Below, piece by piece: positions 50,762-60,192 of a DNA stretch of 64,000 nucleotides. The position numbers and the translations under genes are program-made. This DNA is from Ligilactobacillus cholophilus (GTDB lineage: Bacteria > Bacillota > Bacilli > Lactobacillales > Lactobacillaceae): contig NZ_CP127832.1 of the NCBI RefSeq assembly GCF_030389495.1, positions 868,001 through 932,000 on the forward strand, in the 5' to 3' direction. Position 1 is the stretch's first letter, and each line of letters begins with the position of its first letter. A model generated the notes under the pieces. The model made no database searches, was not told where the DNA came from, and saw nothing but the letters and a program-made list of their open reading frames with translations.

Positions 50762-51787
50762 TTGAAACAAGAAATTTATTTTGGCACATATACAAAAAAA
50801 TTAAGTGAAGGAATTTATCATGCAACATTAGATTCAGTAACAAATTCAATTTCACATCCAAAAAATATAATTAGCATTGGCAATCCAACATATCTACGTT
50901 CTTTAAATAATAATATGTTATTATCAATTGCTACAAATAAAAATCAAGGTGGAATTGCCCTTTATTCATCTTACAATAATCAATTTACTTTATTAGATTC
51001 TTCACTCTCTGAAGGATCAAGTCCATGCTATTTAGGTTACGATTCTCAACGAAATTTAGTTTTTGCAGCATACTACCATCGTGGAACAGTAGAAGCATAT
51101 CATATAGATAAAAATGGTCATCTAACACTTACAGATAGTATTAAACAATCTGGGGCTGGTCCACGCGAAGAACAAAAAAGTTCACATATTCATTATGCTG
51201 ATTTAACTCCAGATAATCGATTAGCAGTAATTGATTTAGGTAGTGATACTTTAACAACTTACGATATTTCCAATGAAGGAAAATTAACTTTTAAGAATCA
51301 ACTTAAATTACCTGCTGGATTTGGTCCTAGACATCTGGTTTTTGCTCCAAATAACAACTATGCTTACCTTATTGGAGAATTAAGCAGTCAAATAGCTACT
51401 TTAAAGTATCATAAATCAGAAGGTCGTTTTGAAATTATATCTTCAATTTCTACAATTCCTTCTACATTCAATAAACATAATGGTGCTAGTGCTATTCGAA
51501 TTACCTCAAACGGAAAATATTTATATGCTGCTAATCGCGGTCACGACAGTATTGTCTCATATCAAATACTTAATGATCACACATTAGATTTAATTGAATA
51601 TACAAATACTCAAGGGAGTTTTCCAAGAGATTTTGCACTTGATTCAACAGAAAAATTCTTAATTGTGGCAAATCAAAATACAAATAATATAAGTCTTTTT
51701 ACAGTTAACCAACAAAATGGTAAACTAAATTGCATTCAACATGATATAGTCTTACCTGAAGGCGTATGTGTCTGTTTTAAAAATTAG
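50762..51787 (+). CDS. Lactonase family protein (6-phosphogluconolactonase-like beta-propeller)
   Basis: A protein of about 341 residues with the seven-bladed propeller pattern of the YkgB/Pgl2 lactonases (YFGTYTKKLSEGIY, GPRHLVFAPNNNYAYLI, NRGHDSIVSYQI, GSFPRDFALDSTEKFLIVANQNT split in blades). It is expected to hydrolyse 6-phosphogluconolactone made by Zwf (16979-18448). TTG at 50762 is chosen because AGGAG lies 8 bases upstream; the in-frame GTG at 50753 overlaps that site. cutC follows 13 bases later on the same strand. Confidence 0.87.
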   Translation: MKQEIYFGTYTKKLSEGIYHATLDSVTNSISHPKNIISIGNPTYLRSLNNNMLLSIATNKNQGGIALYSSYNNQFTLLDSSLSEGSSPCYLGYDSQRNLVFAAYYHRGTVEAYHIDKNGHLTLTDSIKQSGAGPREEQKSSHIHYADLTPDNRLAVIDLGSDTLTTYDISNEGKLTFKNQLKLPAGFGPRHLVFAPNNNYAYLIGELSSQIATLKYHKSEGRFEIISSISTIPSTFNKHNGASAIRITSNGKYLYAANRGHDSIVSYQILNDHTLDLIEYTNTQGSFPRDFALDSTEKFLIVANQNTNNISLFTVNQQNGKLNCIQHDIVLPEGVCVCFKN

Positions 51788-51800
51788 AAAGGATATTTTA

Positions 51801-52397
51801 ATGATTATAAAACAACAAGAAATTTCATCTATTAATGAATTATCAGAAACCAATGAATTTCAAAAAATTGAATTAACAAACCATGAAACAACTGTAAGTA
51901 AAGGATTAATGGCAGAAAGTATTAAATATCTTAAAGATAAAAATATTGCAACTGAAGCCTTGATCCGCCCTCGCCTAGGAAACTATAATTTTAATGACCT
52001 TGAAGTTAAAATCATGGAAGCAGACATTTTTGAAGCTCAAGCATTAGGATTAGATTCAGTTGCAATTGGCGCAACAACTAAACAAAATAAATTAGACGAA
52101 GATGTAATGTATCAATTAATTGGTGCAAGTGGTGGAATGCAAATTACACTTAATCATGTATTTGATACATTAAAATTACAAGATCAAAAAAAAGCTATTG
52201 ATTTTGCAAATGAAAATCAAATAGATCATATAATGATCAAAGCGGATTTTAATAACAAAGCATTTAAAACAAAAGTTCAGGATTTAATTAACTATAATCA
52301 AGGCACTGTACAATTTATTTTAACCGGTACAAATCAAGAAAAATTAGAAAAAATGTGTCATGATTTGGATATTAAATTAATGCTTATTGAAAAATAA
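51801..52397 (+). CDS. cutC: CutC family protein
   Basis: A 198-residue TIM-barrel-like protein with the CutC pattern: ALIRPRLGNYNFND, IMEADIFEAQALGLDSVAIG, and GMQITLNHVFDT. CutC was named for copper tolerance, but its biochemical role is uncertain. It is shorter than the E. coli protein (about 250), as in many lactobacilli. The start is ATG 51801 behind AGAAAGGA. It is cotranscribed with the lactonase. Confidence 0.8.
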   Translation: MIIKQQEISSINELSETNEFQKIELTNHETTVSKGLMAESIKYLKDKNIATEALIRPRLGNYNFNDLEVKIMEADIFEAQALGLDSVAIGATTKQNKLDEDVMYQLIGASGGMQITLNHVFDTLKLQDQKKAIDFANENQIDHIMIKADFNNKAFKTKVQDLINYNQGTVQFILTGTNQEKLEKMCHDLDIKLMLIEK

Positions 52398-52406
52398 TTT
52401 TTAAAT

Positions 52407-52443
52407 AAAAAAGCATGCATGAAAAATCATGCATGCTTTTTTA
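52407..52443. terminator. Bidirectional terminator between cutC and rluD
   Basis: A 15 bp perfect stem (52407-52421 with 52428-52442) contains the palindrome GCATGCATG with A and T tails on both sides. It serves convergent cutC (+) and rluD (-). The rluD stop codon (52427-52429) lies inside the stem-loop. Confidence 0.93.
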
Positions 52444-53329
52444 CTATTTCCATATATTCAATCATATCAGTTGGCATTGGAGCTTCAAAATGCATTAACT
52501 TTTGTTTAAAGGGATGGTAAAATTCAATTTCCGCACAATGTAACCCTTGTCTTTGCAATGGCATTTGAATCTTTCCATTATATAATGTATCACCTATTAA
52601 TGGATGACCTAAAAAATCTGAATGGACTCTAATTTGATGAGTTCTTCCTGTATGTAATCTAACCTTAGCAAAGGTACATTCTTTAAAGCGATTTTGAACA
52701 AAAATTTCTGTTTGAGCACTTTTACCAGTGCTTACAACTCTTCTTTTAATTAAACTATTTGGAACCCTTCCAATCGGTTCATCTATTATAAAATGATCTT
52801 GTAATAAACTACCACTTAATAATGCAAAATAAATCTTCTTTAATTCATGTTGATTTAATTGTTTTGATAACATTGCGGTAGCATAGCGATGTTTGGCAAA
52901 TAATACCACACCAGAAGTATCCCGATCTAGTCTAGTTACAATATGGGGAATTATATCGTGATATCCTCTTAATTGATAATATCCATAAACACGATTAACT
53001 AATGAATCGCATGGTTGCGGAATAGACGGAATTGAATTTACATGTGGTGGCTTATTTACTATTAAAAAGTCTCGGTCTTCATATATTATATTTAATGGTA
53101 CATATGACGGAACTAATTCTTTTTTACGATTTTTTTCTGCTGGAAATTCAATAGTCACATTAGTTCCATTTGAAATTTTGTCAACACAATAATTTTCTTT
53201 GCCGTTTATTAAAATTTTTCCGTCTTCATGACGGATTTTTGCCAATAAATGACGTGAAATTCCTTTGTTCTTGATAAAAGTTTTAAGTTTAACTGGCTCT
53301 TGACCTTCATACATCCAATTAATTTTCAT
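52427..53329 (-). CDS. rluD: RluA/RluD-family pseudouridine synthase
   Basis: A 300-residue synthase. An S4-like N-terminal domain ([16 protein letters not shown]) precedes the catalytic aspartate in [17 protein letters not shown], and [12 protein letters not shown]-type residues lie in [27 protein letters not shown]. It modifies uridines in rRNA or tRNA; the exact target cannot be told. The start is ATG 53327-53329 behind GGTGA, overlapping nadK by 11 bases. The extra frame upstream is within nadK. Confidence 0.9.
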   Translation of the reverse strand: MKINWMYEGQEPVKLKTFIKNKGISRHLLAKIRHEDGKILINGKENYCVDKISNGTNVTIEFPAEKNRKKELVPSYVPLNIIYEDRDFLIVNKPPHVNSIPSIPQPCDSLVNRVYGYYQLRGYHDIIPHIVTRLDRDTSGVVLFAKHRYATAMLSKQLNQHELKKIYFALLSGSLLQDHFIIDEPIGRVPNSLIKRRVVSTGKSAQTEIFVQNRFKECTFAKVRLHTGRTHQIRVHSDFLGHPLIGDTLYNGKIQMPLQRQGLHCAEIEFYHPFKQKLMHFEAPMPTDMIEYMEIVKKHA

Positions 53330-54125
53330 ACGAATCACCAATAAATGCCGTTTGAACACGACGCCAAAATGCAGTATGTCGATATTTAGCAAAACGAATT
53401 TTTCGTTTAGAAATTTTGAACATAATTTCTTCTATTTCTTTTCCGTATACTGTTTTTTGATCTAAAGTCATAAAATAATCACTAGTTTGATTAGGTCTAA
53501 TTGTAATCCAATCATTTGGAGCAATAATCAACGGTGAACTTATTGTACGATAAACCAAATTATTTAACGACCCTATTTCCGTTAGTTGTAAAGCCGCTAA
53601 ACTTGGATGAATAACCGCACCACCTAATGATTTGTTATAAGCGGTTGACCCAGTCGGCGTTGAAACACATAATCCATCACCACGAAAACGTTCAAAGAAA
53701 TCTCCGCCAATATAAACGTCTGCTGCCATTGTCATTCCAATTCGTTTCAAAGTAGCTTCATTTAAAGCTAAAAATTTATCAGGCTTACTTTGATTTCGAT
53801 AGTGTACACTTACATCTAATAGTGGATATGCAATTGCCTGTCCATTATCCGATTGTAGGCTAATAATTAAATCGTCTAATTCATCTAAACGCCAGTCAGT
53901 ATAAAAGCCTAAATGACCTGTATGAACACCAACAAATCGAATATTTTCTAATTGATCTTCATAAGAATGAAATGCAGAAAGTAAGGTACCATCTCCACCA
54001 ATTGTAATTACAATATCTGGATGTGTATCATCAAGAATAAAATGCCGCTCTTTAAATTTTGTAATGAGCTCATTTTTAATTCGCATTGATTTTTTGGTTT
54101 CATTTGCAAAAATTCCAATTTTCAT
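53319..54125 (-). CDS. nadK: NAD kinase
   Basis: A 268-residue NAD kinase with [13 protein letters not shown] (GGDG at about 45), LNEATL, and the glycine loop [22 protein letters not shown] split by the conserved D. It makes NADP from NAD and ATP. It is coupled to relQ by a 4-base ATGA overlap and to rluD downstream, the usual lactobacillal trio. Confidence 0.96.
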   Translation of the reverse strand: MKIGIFANETKKSMRIKNELITKFKERHFILDDTHPDIVITIGGDGTLLSAFHSYEDQLENIRFVGVHTGHLGFYTDWRLDELDDLIISLQSDNGQAIAYPLLDVSVHYRNQSKPDKFLALNEATLKRIGMTMAADVYIGGDFFERFRGDGLCVSTPTGSTAYNKSLGGAVIHPSLAALQLTEIGSLNNLVYRTISSPLIIAPNDWITIRPNQTSDYFMTLDQKTVYGKEIEEIMFKISKRKIRFAKYRHTAFWRRVQTAFIGDSYEN

Positions 54126-54778
54126 TTTTCTTCTCTCTCTACCCTTTCATGTTCTATCTGACCACGTTTACGTTGAGCAAATAACTTCTCAGCTTCTTTA
54201 ATATCATCATGAATATTTGACATTTCTGTATCTAATAAAAATGCTGCTTCTGCAGTTTTACGCAAGCGCATTGCAATTTCAGGAGGAAATTCGCCCTTAT
54301 ATTTATAATTTAATGAATGTTCAATTGTTGCCCAAAAATTCATTGCAAGTGTTCTAATTTGAATTTCTGCTTTTAAAAACTTTGTTCCACTAACTAATTC
54401 TACTGAATAACGAATAATAATATGATATGAACGATACCCACTTGGCTTTTTATGAGCAATATAATCACGTTCTTCTATAATCTCCATATCATGCCGTTTA
54501 CGCAAAATACTTACGATTTGATAAATATCATCAACAAATTCGCACATTATTCTAACCGCAGCAATATCTTCCATATCTGTAACTATATTTTCTTTTGTTA
54601 TATGTCTACGATGCATTTTTTCTAAAATACTCTCTCTTGTTTTTACTCGCCCAGTAACAAATTCAATTGGACCATGATTATTAGCATAACTTAGTTGATG
54701 TTTTAAACTATTTAATTTTAACTCTAATTCTGACACAGCTTGTGCATATGGTGCTAAAAACTCTTCCCAATTATCCAT
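54122..54778 (-). CDS. relQ: Small alarmone synthetase (RelQ/YjbM type)
   Basis: A 218-residue single-domain (p)ppGpp synthetase with the RelA/SpoT synthase motifs [40 protein letters not shown] and [22 protein letters not shown] (Glu of the catalytic EIQIR). The C-terminal helices suit the SAS1 tetramer. It is made without a hydrolase domain. The gene is divergent from spxH. Confidence 0.93.
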   Translation of the reverse strand: MDNWEEFLAPYAQAVSELELKLNSLKHQLSYANNHGPIEFVTGRVKTRESILEKMHRRHITKENIVTDMEDIAAVRIMCEFVDDIYQIVSILRKRHDMEIIEERDYIAHKKPSGYRSYHIIIRYSVELVSGTKFLKAEIQIRTLAMNFWATIEHSLNYKYKGEFPPEIAMRLRKTAEAAFLLDTEMSNIHDDIKEAEKLFAQRKRGQIEHERVEREEK

Positions 54779-54870
54779 TTTGATTCTCCCTGAATATTTC
54801 TCTTTGTTATTCTAACACATTTTAATATTTAAAATTAAAAATCGAATATACATAATTGAAAACAAATTTA

Positions 54871-54899
54871 TTGCAAAAATTATAACTTTTATATAAAGT
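54871..54899 (+). promoter_or_regulatory. spxH promoter
   Basis: TTGCAA (54871-54876), a 17-base spacer and TAAAGT (54894-54899) lie 38 bases before the spxH ATG in the gap shared with relQ. Confidence 0.55.
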
Positions 54900-54936
54900 A
54901 GATGTTGGATAAATTGATGCATGGGAGTCAATAAAT

Positions 54937-55557
54937 ATGTTAGAAGTATATCTATTTATTAATCCAATTAGTGAAACTTGCTATCAAACAGAAAAAAAGA
55001 TTATTAATTTACTAAATGAATCAAATTATAAAATTCGATTCAGAGTTTTACCTTTGCTGACACTTAGTACTGTAAACTATGCAATGGAGCACGTTGGTTT
55101 ACCTTGTGTAATGCGAAATCAAATTGTTGACACACTTTATCATGCGTCGCTAGATTATGAAGCAGCATTATTTCAAGGACAAAAACGTGGTCGTGATTTT
55201 CTTATCAATATTCAAGAATGCACTTTACGTAATAATTTTAAATATTCAGAAAAAATGGTACGTAACGTTGCACAAATTAGTCATTTAGATTGGAAAATTT
55301 TTGAAGAAGATCGCAAATCTAAATTAGCAGTCAAGACATTTCGGAAAGATCAACAAATTGCTGCTGAAATGAATATTTCAACTTATCCAACTGTAGTCTT
55401 AACTAACACTAAATTTCCAGACTATGCCTTCTCTTTAGACCCTTGGAAATCATTTGATAAATTAAAGCAATTAATTTTACAACCGGATAATTTTGCCAAT
55501 TTTTCAACTAATTGTACACAGTCTCAATTTTTACGTCCAGCTAGATTAAAAGAATAG
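54937..55557 (+). CDS. spxH: SpxH (YjbH)-like DsbA-family adaptor
   Basis: A 206-residue thioredoxin/DsbA-fold protein. The block ALFQGQKRGRDFLINIQE and the cis-proline region MNISTYPTVVLTNT match YjbH/SpxH, the adaptor that presents Spx to ClpXP. The N-terminal motif is INPISETC where Bacillus has DPLCPEC, so only the second cysteine remains. The His-rich zinc tail before it is also absent. Its substrate Spx is encoded at 59383-59781. Confidence 0.83.
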   Translation: MLEVYLFINPISETCYQTEKKIINLLNESNYKIRFRVLPLLTLSTVNYAMEHVGLPCVMRNQIVDTLYHASLDYEAALFQGQKRGRDFLINIQECTLRNNFKYSEKMVRNVAQISHLDWKIFEEDRKSKLAVKTFRKDQQIAAEMNISTYPTVVLTNTKFPDYAFSLDPWKSFDKLKQLILQPDNFANFSTNCTQSQFLRPARLKE

Positions 55558-55561
55558 TAAA

Positions 55562-55597
55562 TAAATAACCTAAGAGTAATACTCTTAGGTTATTTAT
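55562..55597. terminator. Bidirectional terminator between spxH and pepF
   Basis: A 15 bp perfect stem (AAATAACCTAAGAGT at 55563-55577, partner 55581-55595) with a three-base loop has T-rich flanks on both strands. It serves the convergent genes. Confidence 0.93.
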
Positions 55598-55598
55598 T

Positions 55599-57401
55599 TT
55601 ATAAAACTAACTCTTCTAATTGATTTAGTCTCTCTTCAAATATATTAAATGCTTTTTTAAGGTAATCACGTTGACTCATATCAACTCCAGCCTTTTTCAT
55701 TGTTTGCACTGGATACTCTGAACTACCGGATTTTAAAAACTTAAGATAATCATTTGTATGCTCTTCACTATTATCTTCAATTCGTTTAGACAAAGTTGTA
55801 GCAGCTGCAAAACCAGTTGCATATTGATAAACATAAAAATCATAATAAAAGTGAGGAATTCTTGTCCATTCCAATGATATTTCTGGATCATTAAAAATAT
55901 CTGGTCCATAATATTTCTGATTTAATTCACCATAATATTTTGAAATTGAATCTGCTGTCAATGCTTTACTATTTTGGTCCTGTACATGGATCCATTGTTC
56001 AAATTCAGCAAATTGAGTTTGACGGAAAACAGAACCTTTAAAACCATCTAAATAGTGATTTAAAATATATGCTTTTATTTGCGGATCCTTCTCATTTTCT
56101 AGCAAATAATCTGTTAAAAGATTTTCATTTGTAGTTGACGCAATTTCAGCAACAAAAATAGGATAATCACCATATTGGTAAGGTTGATTATGTGTAGTAT
56201 AGTAACTATGCATACTATGACCCATTTCATGGACTAAAGTAAATAAGTTTTCTAATCCATCTTGCCAATTTAATAAAATATATGGTGCAGTATCATAAGT
56301 TCCTGAAGAATATGCACCTGTCCGCTTTCCTTTATTTTCAACTACATCAATCCAGCGATTATCAAAAGCTTCTTTTACATGAGAAATATAATCTTCTCCT
56401 AAAACATTTAATGCATCCAATGCTTTTTTCTTCGCTTCTTCATATGAAAATGAAATTGGGCATTTTCCAATAATTGGAGTATATAGATCATACATATGAA
56501 CTTGTTTTAAATTTAAAAGTTTTTTTCGTAATTTTACATAACGATGTAATAATGGCAAATTTTGATGAACTTCATCAATTAATACATCATAAACCTCAGT
56601 TGGAATATGATTTTCAGTTAATGCAGCTTCTCTAGCACTATCAAAATGGTGAACATCTGCTAGGTAATTTTGAACTTGAACTTGTGCTGTTAAAGTTGTA
56701 GCAAAAGTGTTTTTAAAATTGCCATATGTTTTATAAAATGCTTTAAAAGCGTTTTTTCTTACATTTTGATCTGTTGATTCTAGTAATTTAGAATACGTTC
56801 CTTCAGAAAGTTGGATTGAATTTTCTTTTTCATCTTTTACAACTGGAAACTCTAAATCAGCGTTACTCAGCATTTCAAATGTTTTTTCAGGAGCATTATA
56901 AACATTTCCTGCTTTTGCAATCAAACTTTCTTCTTGATCACTTAATAGGTGATCTTTAACTGAACGTAGATCATCAAGAAAATGTTTAAATGGTACTAGT
57001 TTTTTATTTTTTAAAAATTCTATGTATTTTTGATCGTCAATGTGCGCAATTTCGGGTTGAAAAAATGCAGTTTCAGAAGCAATTTTTGTTCCTAAATTAT
57101 CAGCTTCATTTTGCAATTTTTGATACTTTGCATTGGTTGTGTCCTGATCATTTTTCATTGATGCAAATACTGCCATTTTTTCATATTTTCTATAAATTAA
57201 TAAATATGTTGAAAGTCCTTCTAAAAGTACATTACTATTTTGTGCTAAAATTCCCTTGTATTTCTTAAAATCGTTCAAAATATTAAGTAATTTTTTTTCG
57301 TCTATATGCCATTCTTCTGTTGAAGAATAAACTTTATCTAAATCCCATGTTAACTTAACAGGAATATCTGTACGTTTTGGTAATTTTTTTATTTCTGTCA
57401 A
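55599..57401 (-). CDS. pepF: Oligoendopeptidase F
   Basis: A 600-residue M3B metallopeptidase with the zinc motif LVHEMGHSMHSYY (about residue 389) and the C-terminal YDFYVYQYATGFAAA. It cleaves oligopeptides of about 7-17 residues in the cytoplasm. TTG 57399-57401 is chosen because GAGGTG sits 6 bases before it; the GTG at 57410 overlaps that site. It is placed between spxH and coiA, the coiA-pepF order known from streptococci. Confidence 0.95.
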   Translation of the reverse strand: MTEIKKLPKRTDIPVKLTWDLDKVYSSTEEWHIDEKKLLNILNDFKKYKGILAQNSNVLLEGLSTYLLIYRKYEKMAVFASMKNDQDTTNAKYQKLQNEADNLGTKIASETAFFQPEIAHIDDQKYIEFLKNKKLVPFKHFLDDLRSVKDHLLSDQEESLIAKAGNVYNAPEKTFEMLSNADLEFPVVKDEKENSIQLSEGTYSKLLESTDQNVRKNAFKAFYKTYGNFKNTFATTLTAQVQVQNYLADVHHFDSAREAALTENHIPTEVYDVLIDEVHQNLPLLHRYVKLRKKLLNLKQVHMYDLYTPIIGKCPISFSYEEAKKKALDALNVLGEDYISHVKEAFDNRWIDVVENKGKRTGAYSSGTYDTAPYILLNWQDGLENLFTLVHEMGHSMHSYYTTHNQPYQYGDYPIFVAEIASTTNENLLTDYLLENEKDPQIKAYILNHYLDGFKGSVFRQTQFAEFEQWIHVQDQNSKALTADSISKYYGELNQKYYGPDIFNDPEISLEWTRIPHFYYDFYVYQYATGFAAATTLSKRIEDNSEEHTNDYLKFLKSGSSEYPVQTMKKAGVDMSQRDYLKKAFNIFEERLNQLEELVL

Positions 57402-57435
57402 TGTAATCACCTCAAATTAATTTTATCAAATATTT

Positions 57436-58347
57436 TTATTTTTCAAAATTATTAATATTTAAAAATGGTAATTGATAACATTTAACCAATGATTCCAACT
57501 TCAAATATTTACCAGCGTTATAATAAAATATAAGATTCTGATATATTGGTATTTTATAATTAACATCAAAACATTTAGTTAAAATTTGTTCAATATTGAT
57601 TTTTTTAATATAACTTTCATTTTGTATCAATTTCATTTTCTCTGTAGGAAAAAAACGTAACTTCTTTTTTCTTCTTTGTTGTCTAATTTGATCATATTTA
57701 GAAATTTTAGGAATAATTAATTTATTTTTCCGTTTTATGAATAATTGGAACTCTTTCAAAGAATAGCAATACTTCACGCGATAAAAAGGTTTAATAAAAT
57801 CGGCCTTTAATATTTGATAATATATTTCTAATCTCTGATCTATTGGATTTAAATATATTAAATAAAACCCTAAATTTGGATGAAATCGAAAAAATTTCGC
57901 ATTCATTTGTGAGATTCTTTTATTGATTTTATATCTTGATCCAATAAACCAAAAGTCTTTAATTCCTAATTTATGATAATTCAAACTACGTTCTTTTAAT
58001 TTATTAACTGATATAGGCGAGCATTGATATTCTAATGCAATTTTTTTAGAATTTTTTTCTAATATTACATCAATTCGTTGCCTTGTTCGTTTTAAATAAT
58101 ATTCTAAAGAAACCTTATAACCTAATTCTTCTCCCCATTTAGCTAATAACATTTTGCCTTCTTTATGTATTTTACTTTCTGCTATATTATTATGATTATT
58201 ATTCATTTGATGAGCAAAATGTAATTGTTTTCCTTTTATGTCTCTTATTTTGACTGGCATTGAACATAATGGACAAAGATACTTAAAATTTTTATTTGCT
58301 TTTGATATATGTATTAGTTGTTTATTTATATTTACTGCATAAAACAA
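57436..58347 (-). CDS. coiA: Competence protein CoiA-like
   Basis: A 303-residue CoiA-like protein. An N-terminal zinc-ribbon part has YLCPLCSMPVKIRD and LHFAHQ. A nuclease-like core follows with LGYKVSLEYYLKRTRQRIDVIL and IALEYQCS (E-x-Q). CoiA is needed for DNA transformation in streptococci. The likely start is TTG (58345-58347), 6-7 bases from GAGGTGG; both lie in a hairpin (58351-58387). It is followed by pepF. The protein is basic and AT-codon rich. Confidence 0.82.
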   Translation of the reverse strand: MFYAVNINKQLIHISKANKNFKYLCPLCSMPVKIRDIKGKQLHFAHQMNNNHNNIAESKIHKEGKMLLAKWGEELGYKVSLEYYLKRTRQRIDVILEKNSKKIALEYQCSPISVNKLKERSLNYHKLGIKDFWFIGSRYKINKRISQMNAKFFRFHPNLGFYLIYLNPIDQRLEIYYQILKADFIKPFYRVKYCYSLKEFQLFIKRKNKLIIPKISKYDQIRQQRRKKKLRFFPTEKMKLIQNESYIKKINIEQILTKCFDVNYKIPIYQNLIFYYNAGKYLKLESLVKCYQLPFLNINNFEK

Positions 58348-58390
58348 AAAAACCACCTCATTTTCTATATACGCAAATGAAGTAGTTTTT
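58345..58390 (-). promoter_or_regulatory. Hairpin with U tract over the coiA ribosome binding site and start
   Basis: A 13-pair stem with two G-T pairs (58351-58363 with 58375-58387) and an 11-base loop is followed on the minus strand by seven T. The downstream arm contains the GAGGTGG ribosome binding site of coiA, and its T run ends in the TTG start. It may end the mecA transcript and at the same time hide coiA. Confidence 0.7.
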
Positions 58391-58484
58391 TTATTTTTTA
58401 TAACAATTTATTGAAATAAAATTGGCTTTAAACCGTTCTTGTCTCATTTTATAACAGCATTATTGCTTGCCCCGTCAGTTTAAA

Positions 58485-59273
58485 CTAAAATGCAAAGTGA
58501 TATTTTACCCATTCAAAAGCATTACGATCTTTGATTAAAGTACCATGCTCTTCAAGTAACATTGGTGCAAAATCCATAACTTCGCCAAATTCAGACATAT
58601 TAGATAATAAGTTATTAATTACATCACTTGTATATCTCTCATTAGAAATTGCAATTGCAAAATAATAATCTTCATCTAATTTAAACAAGTTAGAAATAAA
58701 ACATATATTTGTATTAATAGATTTTACCATCATTACAAAATTATCAAAAGAATTAAATTTAAAAACTGCAACAGTTTGTTTTCTTAAACGCTTTGCTCTA
58801 CCATTATTTTTAACATTATCTTTATCGGATTTTTCTTTATTTTTTTGGAAATCATCTAAAAACGATTTTGTTATTTTTTGTTTAGCATTTTGCATGTTCT
58901 TTTTTAAAAAATCTGTAACGTCTTCATCTAAGCCCATTTCATCTAACTGTTCTGGAGTAATATTAGACAACATAACACTTTTATTTTCATCAAGTTCTAC
59001 GTCTTCTGGTAGTTTTATATTTTCAATTTTTTCAGGATCTACTTTTGTAATAAATAATTCTACACCTTCACCATTTGGAACTAATTGAAAAGTAACAGCA
59101 CCATTGTCACGAAATTCATGTTCAGTATCAACTTCATCTAAAATGCTATGGAAAAATTCCTCTACATCTTGCTGATTTCCAATTAGATCTAAAAGCGAAA
59201 TTCCTCGTTCTTCTAGGTCTGACTTTTCTAAAGAAACACGCATTGTATTTTCATTTATTTTTTCTTTTTCCAT
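58485..59273 (-). CDS. mecA: Adaptor protein MecA
   Basis: A 262-residue MecA. The N-terminal target-binding domain (INENTMRVSLEKSDLEERGI) is joined by an acidic, then basic linker (about 115-165) to the C-terminal domain that docks ClpC. MecA delivers ComK or ComX-like regulators, and can deliver Spx, to ClpCP. It sits between spx and coiA, tying proteolysis to competence and stress control. Confidence 0.93.
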   Translation of the reverse strand: MEKEKINENTMRVSLEKSDLEERGISLLDLIGNQQDVEEFFHSILDEVDTEHEFRDNGAVTFQLVPNGEGVELFITKVDPEKIENIKLPEDVELDENKSVMLSNITPEQLDEMGLDEDVTDFLKKNMQNAKQKITKSFLDDFQKNKEKSDKDNVKNNGRAKRLRKQTVAVFKFNSFDNFVMMVKSINTNICFISNLFKLDEDYYFAIAISNERYTSDVINNLLSNMSEFGEVMDFAPMLLEEHGTLIKDRNAFEWVKYHFAF

Positions 59274-59334
59274 GAAGAGATCCTCCCTTCAAAAGTCTCT
59301 CAAAATTCAGATACTATCATAACAGAAAATAAAC

Positions 59335-59366
59335 AAAAAGACCACCCTTCTATGAGTAGTCCTCCT
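59335..59366 (-). terminator. Terminator after spx
   Basis: A stem of about ten pairs, several of them G-T (59339-59347 with 59354-59363), is followed on the minus strand by TTTTTGTTT. It lies between spx and mecA. Confidence 0.7.
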
Positions 59367-59382
59367 GCTTTAAAACTTTACT

Positions 59383-59781
59383 TTAAAAGTCTGCCAATTT
59401 CTGTGCCTTTTCTAATTCTAAAACACGTACTTTACGTGGCAAGAAGCGTCTAATTTCGTCTTCATTATAACCAACTTGAAGACGTTTATCATCCATAATT
59501 ATTGGACGACGTAACAATCCTGGGTCGGCTTGTAATAATTCAAATAACTGTTGTAATGGCAAATCGTCAATATCAACATCCAAATCTTGATAAGCTTTTG
59601 AACGTTTGGAAATAATTTCTTCTGTGCCATCCTCAGTCATTTGTAAAATTTGTTTAATTTCATCAATGCTAAGTGGATTGGAGAAAATATTTCTTTCTGT
59701 AAAAGGAATATCATGTTCTTTTAACCAGGCGCGAGCTTTTCTACAAGAAGTACAACTTGGTGATGTATATAAAGTAACCAT
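59383..59781 (-). CDS. spx: Transcriptional regulator Spx
   Basis: A 132-residue ArsC-fold protein with the redox CxxC in [11 protein letters not shown] (residues 10 and 13) and RRPIIMD (the RPI motif). Spx binds the RNA polymerase alpha subunit and turns on thiol-stress genes; its level is set by ClpXP with SpxH. The ribosome binding site is AAAGGAGCG. A TATAAT (59836-59841) and a second, nearer promoter-like stretch lie upstream. Confidence 0.95.
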   Translation of the reverse strand: MVTLYTSPSCTSCRKARAWLKEHDIPFTERNIFSNPLSIDEIKQILQMTEDGTEEIISKRSKAYQDLDVDIDDLPLQQLFELLQADPGLLRRPIIMDDKRLQVGYNEDEIRRFLPRKVRVLELEKAQKLADF

Positions 59782-60192
59782 AATTTTTCGCTCCTTTACT
59801 TATACCCATATCCAAATAACTACCTTACAATTTTTATTATACACTTATTTATTTAAAGTGCTATATGATTTATAGAAATCATAATAAATTTGGCCTGATT
59901 TTATATAATAATATAGATGGAAATTGCCGTTTTTCATTGATATTACAAGCTTTGTAATTTTATAATTACCCAAATTCATTGCACAATATATTCGTTTTAT
60001 TTTATAGTAACATCAATTTATTTCTTATATATGATTTTAATCTATTTATAAACAAATTATAAACAAAAAAAGAGTTATAAAACATAACTCTTACATAATA
60101 CACAATATATAAATACGGTGATCGGGGTCGAATGATATTATCTAAAAGCCTCTAGATAAGCTTTCTTGAATTCTTAATTTATTTTTTATGTG
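59782..60192. other. Spx upstream region and int-proximal end of the integrative element
   Basis: This 411-base gap holds the spx promoter (TATAAT on the minus strand at 59836-59841), a long AT-rich stretch, the int terminator (60064-60092), a GC-rich patch (60116-60130), and an imperfect palindrome AAGCCTCTAGATAAGCTT (60146-60163) just past the int stop. The element end must lie here, but its exact base cannot be set from one junction. No ORF was found. Confidence 0.5.
60064..60092 (-). terminator. Terminator after int
   Basis: A 9 bp perfect stem AAGAGTTAT/ATAACTCTT (60070-60078, 60084-60092) with a five-base loop is followed on the minus strand by seven T. It lies about 100 bases past the integrase stop. 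Confidence 0.88.

Noticed and set aside
51801-52397. A KDPG or similar aldolase
   Set aside because: The IRPR-G-Y, ADI-A-LG and TLNHVFD blocks match CutC better, and the Schiff-base lysine pattern of aldolases is absent.
58345-58356. Programmed frameshift in the T7 run at the start of coiA
   Set aside because: A simple TTG start with a well-spaced ribosome binding site explains the frame.
60105-60140. A tRNA 3' end or tRNA-type attachment site on the minus strand (TTCGACC-like loop)
   Set aside because: The five bases on either side of the loop do not pair, there is no CCA-like end, and no acceptor or anticodon arm can be drawn.
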